64,000 nucleotides of DNA from JBCBGF01 sp038526915. Lineage in GTDB: Bacteria; Pseudomonadota; Alphaproteobacteria; Rhodobacterales; Rhodobacteraceae. The position numbers and the translations under genes were made by a program. Below are positions 57,748 to 64,000 of the stretch, piece after piece. The notes beneath the pieces were generated by a model. That model was not told the origin of the DNA and searched no databases. It worked only from the letters and a program-made list of their open reading frames with translations. Location: positions 103,413-167,412 of the forward strand of contig JBCBGF010000007.1 in NCBI GenBank assembly GCA_038526915.1. The letters are read 5' to 3'. The stretch's first letter is position 1; every line of letters begins with the position of its first letter.

Positions 57748-58962
57748 TCAGCGCTCCTTCAGCTTCACGGCATTGTTGTAGACGTTCATGATCGCCGAGA
57801 TCGCCAGTGAGATCGTCAAGTAGAACAGCATCAGCAGAAGGATCGCCTCGATCGCGCGGCCCGTCTGGTTCAGCGTGATGCCGCCCAGCGTGCCGGTCAC
57901 ATCCATGTACCCCACCGCAATCGCCAGCGACGAATTCTTGGTGAGGTTGAGGTACTGCGAAATCAACGGTGGGATAATAACGCGCAGCGCCTGGGGCAGG
58001 ATCACAAGGTTCATGATCCGGTTGGGGCGCAGGCCAAGCGATGCCGCGGCCTCCGTCTGGCCTTTGGAAATGGCCAGAATGCCCGCACGCACGTTCTCCG
58101 CAATGAACGCGCCGGTGTAGATCGCCAGCGCAAACCACAGCGCGATCAGGGACCCGCGCACCTGCATGCCGCCGGTGAAGTTGAACCCTGACATTTCCGG
58201 GTATTCCAGGCTGATCGGCCGGCCCATGATGAAGTACATCAGGATCGTCGGCACGAAGAACAACGCGACCGACGGCCAGAACGTGGGCAGCAACCGCCCC
58301 GTGTCATAGAGAAGCTTTGTCGCATAGCGCCGATAGGCAAAGATGCCTGCGACGGACAAAAGGAAGGTGATGACCACGATCATCGAACCGGCTTCCCAGA
58401 TGGGCTTGGGCGCATAGACGCCCCGGTTCGTGAACGCAAAGGCATCAAACAGCATCGTTGCCGCGGGTTCATCCCCGCGGAACGCCCGCGGCGCAGGCAG
58501 GCTCGCGGTCATGATAAAGAAGATAATCAGGATCCAGATCAGCACAGGCACATTGCGGAACGCTTCGACATAGACGGCCATCAGCCGCGCAACGATCCAG
58601 TTGTTCGACAGGCGCAGAATGCCCGCGATGACCCCGAAAACCGTCGCCGTGATGCAGCCCAGGAACGCGACGATGAGTGTGTTGAGAACACCCACGATAG
58701 AGGCGCGCAGGTGCGTGTCCTGGCTGTTATATTCGATCGGGCGCTGGTTGATGTCATAACCAGCCGCCTCGCCCAGGAAGCCGAACGAGATGTCCTGGCC
58801 CAGGTCTTCAAGGTTCTGGGCGGCGTTGGAAATCAGCCAGCCGATGAACAAAAAGACGCCAATCAGCGCAATGAACTGAAACGTGTAAGACCGATACCGT
58901 GTGTCGTTCAACAGCATCGATAGCCGGAACGACTCCTGTGGAGGGTCGGTAAGCGTGGTCAT
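57748..58962 (-). CDS. aapQ: General L-amino acid ABC transporter permease AapQ
   Basis: A 404-residue permease partner of AapM. The first helix is at about 28-48; the docking loop is TEAAASLGLRPNRIMNLVIL (about 310-329), followed by IPPLISQYLNLTKNSSLAIA, a stretch diagnostic for the polar amino-acid (HisM/GlnP) group. It lies 128 bases after aapJ with a terminator hairpin between. Confidence 0.94.
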   Translation of the reverse strand: MTTLTDPPQESFRLSMLLNDTRYRSYTFQFIALIGVFLFIGWLISNAAQNLEDLGQDISFGFLGEAAGYDINQRPIEYNSQDTHLRASIVGVLNTLIVAFLGCITATVFGVIAGILRLSNNWIVARLMAVYVEAFRNVPVLIWILIIFFIMTASLPAPRAFRGDEPAATMLFDAFAFTNRGVYAPKPIWEAGSMIVVITFLLSVAGIFAYRRYATKLLYDTGRLLPTFWPSVALFFVPTILMYFIMGRPISLEYPEMSGFNFTGGMQVRGSLIALWFALAIYTGAFIAENVRAGILAISKGQTEAAASLGLRPNRIMNLVILPQALRVIIPPLISQYLNLTKNSSLAIAVGYMDVTGTLGGITLNQTGRAIEAILLLMLFYLTISLAISAIMNVYNNAVKLKER

Positions 58963-59054
58963 GTGGCACTTCCCCGTTGTCCCTGGGTATCTCCCATGCG
59001 CCTCTTAGCGGGCGCCATCCCGGCCCAGTGCGTTTGTGCTGAAGGCAAAAAGAA

Positions 59055-59083
59055 GAAGGGCGCAGGTTGTCCCCGCGCCCTTC
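59055..59083 (-). terminator. Attenuating hairpin between aapJ and aapQ
   Basis: A 9-bp stem (59055-59063 with 59075-59083), followed on the minus strand by TTCTTTTTGCC, eight bases past the aapJ stop. It is a good rho-independent terminator shape inside the operon, so most transcripts should end after the binding protein. Confidence 0.75.
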
Positions 59084-59090
59084 GTGTTCC

Positions 59091-60107
59091 TTACCGGAAC
59101 GGCGGCGAATACATCAGCCCGCCATCGGTCCACTGCGCGTTCAGGCCGCGCGCCAGGCCGATCGGGGTGTTTTCACCGATGTGACGTTCAAAGATTTCGC
59201 CATAGTTGCCGGTCGTGGCAATGACGTTCTTCGCCCAGTCTGCTTCAAGGCCCAGCATCGCGCCCAGGCCACCTTCGGTGCCCAGAAGACGGTTGATTTC
59301 CGGGTTGTCGGTGCCGTTGGCAAGCTCGGCCACGTTGGTCGAGGTCACGCCCAGTTCTTCTGCACTGATCAGCGCGTTCAGCGTCCAGCGCACGATATCA
59401 CCCCAGTCGTGGTCGCCGTGGCGCACCAGCGGGCCCAGCGGCTCTTTTGAGATGATTTCGGGGAAGATGACGTGTGCCGAGGGATCTTCGAATGTGGCGC
59501 GCGAAGCGGCCAGACCCGAGGCGTCGGTGGTGTACACGTCACAGGCGCCTGCATTGTACTGCTGCAGTGCTTCTGCGTTGGTCTCGATCGGAACCGGATC
59601 GTAGCTCATGTTGTTCGAGCGGAAGAAGTCAGCCAGGTTCAGTTCGGTCGTGGTGCCGGTCTGGATGCAGACGGTCGCCCCGTCGAGATCCTTGGCAGAC
59701 GTCACGCCCAGATCGCGCGGCGCGATAAAGCCCTGACCGTCATAGTAGTTAATGCCCACGAATTCGAACTTGAGGTCGACATCGCGCGAGAACGTCCAAG
59801 TGGTGTTGCGCGACAGCATGTCGATCTCGCCGGCGGCCAGCGCGGTGAAGCGCGTCTTACCGGTCAGCGGGACGTACTTGACCGCGTCGGCATCGCCCAG
59901 AACGGCAACAGCCACAGCGCGGCACAGCTCAACATCGAAGCCCTGCCAGTTGTTGTTGGCATCCGGTGCCGCGAAGCCCACGAGACCGGTGTTCACGCCG
60001 CAGTTCAACTCACCACGGGCTTTGACGTCTTCCAGCGTGCTTGCCGATGCCGAGGCTGCAGCCAGCCCGGCAGCGCCAACAACGCCGAGAAATACGGATT
60101 TTTTCAT
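59091..60107 (-). CDS. aapJ: General L-amino acid-binding periplasmic protein
   Basis: The 338-residue solute-binding protein of the Aap importer, which takes up a broad range of L-amino acids. Signal peptide MKKSVFLGVVGAAGLAAASA; the mature part has TLEDVKARGELNCGVNTGLV, GFDVELCRAVAVAVLGD and TRFTALAAGEIDMLSRNTTW, the SBP family 3 ligand site, and ends LMYSPPFR. A GGATGAGGTAACT ribosome site fixes the start at 60107. First gene of aapJQMP. Confidence 0.96.
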   Translation of the reverse strand: MKKSVFLGVVGAAGLAAASASASTLEDVKARGELNCGVNTGLVGFAAPDANNNWQGFDVELCRAVAVAVLGDADAVKYVPLTGKTRFTALAAGEIDMLSRNTTWTFSRDVDLKFEFVGINYYDGQGFIAPRDLGVTSAKDLDGATVCIQTGTTTELNLADFFRSNNMSYDPVPIETNAEALQQYNAGACDVYTTDASGLAASRATFEDPSAHVIFPEIISKEPLGPLVRHGDHDWGDIVRWTLNALISAEELGVTSTNVAELANGTDNPEINRLLGTEGGLGAMLGLEADWAKNVIATTGNYGEIFERHIGENTPIGLARGLNAQWTDGGLMYSPPFR

Positions 60108-60166
60108 AGTTACCTCATCCTGATGCCGCGCCATGCGCGGACGGGTCGTGCGACCTTATGACCGCA

Positions 60167-60172
60167 ATTATA
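60167..60172 (-). promoter_or_regulatory. aapJ: Perfect -10 hexamer upstream of aapJ
   Basis: TATAAT on the minus strand, 60 bases before the aapJ start, in an AT-rich patch. The matching -35 is poor, as expected for an activated promoter. A second candidate (TTGACG at about 60224, then CAGTAT) lies further upstream. Confidence 0.4.
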
Positions 60173-60283
60173 ATGAAGGCACCCCTTCACACGCCTAAAT
60201 ACTGGGTCGTGTGGCGGGCAACGTCAAGGCTGAGTGCCGAATTTCCGGGCATTCGCCCCAGATACGCCAAAGCGCTTTGACAA

Positions 60284-61018
60284 TCAGCATTTCACGGCTG
60301 CGTCGCCTATTTCAGTAGCAGAATGAAAGAACCGCGCCGCATGTTGAAAGTCTTTCAGTTTCAATGCGTTGACCTCTTCCGCCTCGTCGTCTTTGCCCCA
60401 TAGCTGGATCTGCCACAGCTCATCGAGGCGCGCGACCTGCCACAGGTCTTCCGGCGTGGCCGTCTTGTGGACAATTGCAAATGCAATAATCAGCGAACCG
60501 GGCAGGGTCACCAGGTCATGAAAGCCCGCCAGTTGGAAATCCGACAACGCGTTAACCTGCTGATATGCCGTCGAAAGCGCGGCGGGATCTTGCGCGGCAT
60601 GCATCACGCCTGCGACCGGCTTGAGGCGAATACCCAGCGCCGCGTCGGCCCAATCCAACAGCGGATCCCAGGCCGCAGCCTGTCGATCAGTCAGGCCCCG
60701 TGGGCTGTCGGCGCGGTAGCACAAAAGGTCTGCATCCGCGTAATCCGCCAGCATCTGCACGACCTCGGCACGCTGCGGCGTCACCTTGTCGATGGCCGAG
60801 TTCGCCGTACGGGTCACCGGCATCGTGCGGGGGTCGACCAGATCGCCCTGCGCCCGCCACTCTGACGCGACGTCATCGGCAAGCTGGCGCGTCGGTACCC
60901 GCAGAAGCGACTTCGCCGGCGTTTTGATAGGCCGCGAATCGAGGGCGACGCAGAACCCCTCTCCGTCTTCCACAACGCTGACTTCTGTCCAAAAGCGTTT
61001 GGGCGCCCAGCCTGTCAT
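60284..61018 (-). CDS. ATP12 family F1-ATPase assembly chaperone
   Basis: A 244-residue protein of the ATP12 family, which helps the alpha subunit join F1 in mitochondria and is restricted among bacteria largely to alphaproteobacteria. Typical stretches are AVALDSRPIKTPAKSLLRVP, LLCYRADSPRGLTDRQAAAW and DFQLAGFHDLVTLPGSLIIA, plus ARLDELWQIQLWGKDDEAEE. It overlaps the pseudouridine synthase gene by ATGA. No atp genes are near. Confidence 0.93.
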   Translation of the reverse strand: MTGWAPKRFWTEVSVVEDGEGFCVALDSRPIKTPAKSLLRVPTRQLADDVASEWRAQGDLVDPRTMPVTRTANSAIDKVTPQRAEVVQMLADYADADLLCYRADSPRGLTDRQAAAWDPLLDWADAALGIRLKPVAGVMHAAQDPAALSTAYQQVNALSDFQLAGFHDLVTLPGSLIIAFAIVHKTATPEDLWQVARLDELWQIQLWGKDDEAEEVNALKLKDFQHAARFFHSATEIGDAAVKC

Positions 61019-62055
61019 GCCGCATCCTCAAACGGATCGTCTGGCGCATCTTCCGCGCGCCAGTCCATCATCGCCCAGGTGCGGGTCATGTGATCGGGCA
61101 GCGGCGCGGTCAGGGCGAGGGTCGCGCCAGTCACTGGGTGGCGAAAGCTCAGGTGGCGGGCGTGTAGATGCAGCTTGCGGCTCAGCTCCCCCCCAAGCTG
61201 CGCGCCCCAGCCATCGCCCAGGTTCTCTTGCCCCGAGCCGCCGTATTTCCCATCACCCACAATCGGATGCCCCAGCTCGGCCATATGCGCGCGCAACTGG
61301 TGCGTCCGCCCGGTCACAGGCACCAGCCCGACCCAGGACAACCGCCCGCCCAGGCCCGAGATCACCGCGTAATCCGTCGTCGCGCGCTTTGCGCCGGGGG
61401 TGCTCTCCACATCACGCGGATGCAGGCAGAGCATCTTTTCACCCTGCCCCGCCGCGCCGTGGCCCCGCGCCTTGACCAGACCGTAGCGCACGGTGCCCAT
61501 CCCGGGCTTCGGCACGCCCGCTACCGCCGCCCAATAGATCTTGCGCGTCTCGCGATCGCGGAATGCGCGGGTCAACGCGCCAGCCACCGCACGCGTCCGC
61601 GCCAAGAGCAACACCCCCGATGTATCCTTGTCGAGGCGATGCACCAGGCGTGGCTTCTCGTCCAACCCGAAACACAGCGCTTCGGCCAGCCCATCGACAT
61701 GACGGGTCTGTTTGCTGCCCCCCTGCGTCGGCAGGCCCGGCGGTTTGTTGAGGGCGATGATATGCGCGTCGCGCCAGATCACGCAGCCCTGGATCATTGC
61801 CGCATCCGCGTCTGAGACCGTTTGTCTGGGTCGCTCCGGTTGCGGGGCATCCGACAGGGGCGGCACCCGCACGCTTTGCCCGTCTTCGATCCGGGTCGAG
61901 GCTTTCACCCGGGCCCCGTCCACGCGGATCTCACCCTTGCGGCACATCTTTTCGATGCGGCCCTGGCTGACTTGCGGAAACCGTCGCCGGAACCAGCGAT
62001 CCAGCCGTTGATCGCCTTCGCCGGTTGCCACTTCAATGGTCTGAACCCCGCTCAT
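61015..62055 (-). CDS. rluC: RluA/RluC-family pseudouridine synthase
   Basis: A 346-residue enzyme that isomerises uridines in 23S rRNA. An N-terminal S4 domain (about 10-70, GDQRLDRWFRRRFPQVSQGR and IRVDGARVKASTRI) precedes the RluA catalytic domain, with the active Asp in VHRLDKDTSGVLLLAR (about 146-161) and the late TGRTHQLRAHMAELGHPIVG. Start at 62055, coupled to crcB (ATGA). The exact target among RluC and RluD sites is not certain. Confidence 0.92.
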   Translation of the reverse strand: MSGVQTIEVATGEGDQRLDRWFRRRFPQVSQGRIEKMCRKGEIRVDGARVKASTRIEDGQSVRVPPLSDAPQPERPRQTVSDADAAMIQGCVIWRDAHIIALNKPPGLPTQGGSKQTRHVDGLAEALCFGLDEKPRLVHRLDKDTSGVLLLARTRAVAGALTRAFRDRETRKIYWAAVAGVPKPGMGTVRYGLVKARGHGAAGQGEKMLCLHPRDVESTPGAKRATTDYAVISGLGGRLSWVGLVPVTGRTHQLRAHMAELGHPIVGDGKYGGSGQENLGDGWGAQLGGELSRKLHLHARHLSFRHPVTGATLALTAPLPDHMTRTWAMMDWRAEDAPDDPFEDAA

Positions 62056-62429
62056 GCCCAGATCGCCCGACCCAGCCAGACACCCGCCACCAACCCGGCG
62101 ATGGAACACAGGACAGAGACTGCGACATAGGCCGCCGCCTGCCCCGCAAGCCCACGTTCATAAAGCGTATAGGCCTCAAGCGAGAACGCAGAGAACGTGG
62201 TGAAACCGCCAAGGACGCCGGTCATGACAAAAGGGCTCCAATGGCTGAGGCCCTTTTGTGCCGCGGCCACGACGAAGAGGCCCATCAAAAACGAGCCCAC
62301 GATATTGACGGTGATGATCGCCAACGGAAACCCCGGGCCCGCGGCGCGCAACACCGCCACGCCCACCAGAAACCGGGCCGAGGCACCGATGGCACCCCCC
62401 AAAGCAACTTGCGCAACCGTTGAAATCAT
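62052..62429 (-). CDS. crcB: Fluoride channel CrcB/Fluc
   Basis: A 125-residue dual-topology membrane protein with four helices that exports fluoride. GGAIGASARFLVG near the N-terminus, the central NIVGSFLMG with the key Asn, and GVLGGFTTFSAFSLEAY with the Phe-box and Na+ site are all present. No fluoride riboswitch is possible in the 31-base upstream gap. Coupled to the pseudouridine synthase gene. Confidence 0.95.
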   Translation of the reverse strand: MISTVAQVALGGAIGASARFLVGVAVLRAAGPGFPLAIITVNIVGSFLMGLFVVAAAQKGLSHWSPFVMTGVLGGFTTFSAFSLEAYTLYERGLAGQAAAYVAVSVLCSIAGLVAGVWLGRAIWA

Positions 62430-62460
62430 GGGGCTGAGGTGCGGGGCCGCGCGGGGAAAG

Positions 62461-63777
62461 TCAAGAACCGGCCCCGCGCTTGGCCCGCAGCTTGACGAAG
62501 TAATCGAGGCGGCGCTTCAACTCACGCTCGAACCCGCGTTCCACCGGTTGGTAATAGACGCCACGGGCCATGCCTTCGGGGAAATAGTTCTGGCCCGAAA
62601 ACGCCCCTTCCGCATCGTGGTCATATTCATAGCCGTCGCCATAGCCCTGATCTTTCATCAGATCAGTGGGCGCATTCAGGATGTGCTTGGGCGGCGGTTC
62701 CGACCCGGTTTTCTTCGCCGCTGACCGCGCGTTTTTGTAAGCCGCATAGCCAGCGTTCGATTTCGGGGCGAGCGCGAGGTATGTCACCGCCTGCCCCAGC
62801 GCCAATTCCCCCTCAGGCGATCCCAGCCGTTCATAGACCTGCCATGCATCGAGGCAAATCGTCTGCGCCTGCGGATCGGCCAGCCCGATATCTTCCACCG
62901 CCATGCGGGTGATCCGGCGGGCCAGATAACGGGGGTCTTCACCGCCCTCCAGCATCCGCGCGAACCAATAGAGTGCGGCGTCCGGATCAGAGCCCCGAAC
63001 CGATTTGTGCAGTGCCGAGATCAGGTTGTAATGCGCATCGCCCGACTTGTCGTACTGCGCCGCTCGCCGCATCAGCCGCGCCGATAGGGCGGCGGTATCG
63101 AGGGGCTTTGGCACCTGCCACGCCGCGACCTGTTCGATCAGGTTCAACAGCGCCCGCCCATCGCCATCGGCCATCTCGATCAACGCCTCCCGCGCCGCAC
63201 CATCAAGCGGCAGGGCACGGCCCAACTCCTGCTCCGCCCGCTGCGCCAGCAGTTCCAGATCTGCGGGCGTCAAACGCTCAAGCACCATCACCTGGCTTCG
63301 GCTGAGCAGGGCCGAGTTCAGCTCAAATGACGGATTTTCCGTTGTGGCCCCCACCAGAAGGATTGTCCCATCCTCCATATGCGGCAGAAACCCATCCTGC
63401 TGGGCCCTGTTGAAACGATGGATTTCATCGACGAAGAGCAGCGTCCCGCGTCCGTTCGTGCGCCGCAGCTTAGCGGCTTCGAACACCTTCCGTAGATCCG
63501 GCACGCCGGTAAAAATCGCGCTGATCTGCACGAATGCCAAATCGGTTTCATCCGCCAAAAGCCGCGCAATCGTGGTTTTGCCCACGCCAGGCGGCCCCCA
63601 GAAGATGATCGACGACAGACTACCCGAGGCGAGCATCACGCCTAATGGCCCCTCGGCCCCCAACAGATGACCCTGCCCGATCACCTGCGACAGCGCTTTG
63701 GGCCGCAGCCGATCGGCCAACGGATGCGGCGCCGTGTCGGGCACAGAGGCTGCTGGTCTGTCGAAAAGATCGCTCAT
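62461..63777 (-). CDS. rarA: Replication-associated recombination protein A (RarA/MgsA)
   Basis: AAA+ ATPase related to clamp loaders that acts at stalled forks, 438 residues. Walker A is FWGPPGVGKTTIARLLA (about 56-72), Walker B FVDEIHRFNRAQQD, sensor 1 VGATTENPSFELN, and the arginine finger and helical C-terminal domains follow (DIGLADPQAQTICLDAW, SNAGYAAYKNARSAAKKTG, YFPEGMARGVYYQPVERGFE). The start at 63777 gives MSDLFDRPAAS. First of the rarA-crcB-rluC-ATP12 run. Confidence 0.96.
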   Translation of the reverse strand: MSDLFDRPAASVPDTAPHPLADRLRPKALSQVIGQGHLLGAEGPLGVMLASGSLSSIIFWGPPGVGKTTIARLLADETDLAFVQISAIFTGVPDLRKVFEAAKLRRTNGRGTLLFVDEIHRFNRAQQDGFLPHMEDGTILLVGATTENPSFELNSALLSRSQVMVLERLTPADLELLAQRAEQELGRALPLDGAAREALIEMADGDGRALLNLIEQVAAWQVPKPLDTAALSARLMRRAAQYDKSGDAHYNLISALHKSVRGSDPDAALYWFARMLEGGEDPRYLARRITRMAVEDIGLADPQAQTICLDAWQVYERLGSPEGELALGQAVTYLALAPKSNAGYAAYKNARSAAKKTGSEPPPKHILNAPTDLMKDQGYGDGYEYDHDAEGAFSGQNYFPEGMARGVYYQPVERGFERELKRRLDYFVKLRAKRGAGS

Positions 63778-64000
63778 GGGCCGACCGTATCCCCCCGACC
63801 GGCCCACGAAAAGCGCGTTTACTGTAGGACCAACCGACAGTCAGCAGGCCGCACCAGCGCGAGACGGATTTTGCCGCCCGCCCGGAGCGGAGCGCGCAGC
63901 GATCTGGGTGATCGAAAGTGCTTCGCGACGCGGTGGGAGGCAAAAACCGCCGCGTCCCGAAGGGATTTCGCCCAAATTGCCCAGTTCTGCGTCGCGAGCG
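63778..64000. other. Right-edge region upstream of rarA
   Basis: No supported gene. Open frames on either strand are short and lack ribosome sites. A dyad with arms GACGCGG (63927-63933) and CCGCGTC (63950-63956) is present. The rarA promoter should be here but no clear hexamers are seen. Confidence 0.4.

Noticed and set aside
1..64000. CRISPR arrays, intact insertion sequences, further tRNA or rRNA genes
   Set aside because: No regularly spaced repeats, no complete transposase with terminal repeats, and only one TTCGAAT T-loop context that folds into a tRNA was found.

Overview
This is a 64 kb stretch of a GC-rich alphaproteobacterial chromosome, most likely from the order Rhodobacterales (Roseobacter/Paracoccaceae type). 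The reasons are the gene-transfer-agent (GTA) terminase genes at the left edge, an AapJQMP amino-acid transporter, a class I lysyl-tRNA synthetase, ATP12, an N-terminally extended ribosomal protein S9, and gene pairs tightly coupled by ATGA, GTGA or TGATG overlaps. Almost everything is chromosomal housekeeping or nutrient uptake. There is no CRISPR array, no intact insertion sequence and no integrase.

Layout. 1-930: the first genes of a GTA cluster run off the left edge behind a candidate promoter. 970-7471 (minus): mltG-fabF, acpP and fabG/fabD (cell wall and fatty-acid synthesis), interrupted by two divergent enzyme paralogues, ureohydrolase-like and HisA-like, each with an altered key residue. 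7595-13650: ribosomal proteins S6-S18-L9 with a structured leader, phenylalanine hydroxylase with a divergent Lrp regulator, trigger factor, S9 and L13. 13976-17145: small unknown proteins, an alpha/beta-hydrolase-LuxR gene broken by a nonsense codon, a thioesterase and an enoyl-CoA hydratase. 17152-25438: a divergent polyamine module, with uptake and gamma-glutamylation on one side and an aminotransferase and FAD oxidase on the other. 25476-35916: mixed genes including an outer-membrane barrel, UspA, LysS, TerB, a C39-like lipoprotein with its small partner, an M20 peptidase and EttA.

35970-37600 is the one clearly foreign segment: an AT-rich gene with a C-terminal HEPN-type R-x4-H motif, then a GTAG-headed REP hairpin and the remains of a REP-associated tyrosine transposase. 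37747-45838: phosphatase, YciA, dodecin, a large NIT-type chemoreceptor, tRNA-Arg(ACG), a sensor kinase, a flavin disulfide reductase and a TVP38 membrane protein. 46141-55561: rpmH-rnpA-yidD, ttcA, an EAL protein, then a tightly coupled run yidC-MOSC-engB-argB-Fe/S protein-sixA. 55656-63777 (minus): aapJQMP, ATP12, rluC-like, crcB and rarA.

Working together: both ABC operons (pot and aap) carry a terminator-like hairpin just after the binding-protein gene, which should give excess binding protein over membrane parts. Several candidate housekeeping promoters have a good -35 but no T at the last -10 position, the promoter class that needs CarD in Rhodobacter sphaeroides. All calls come from reading the sequence; no database search was run.
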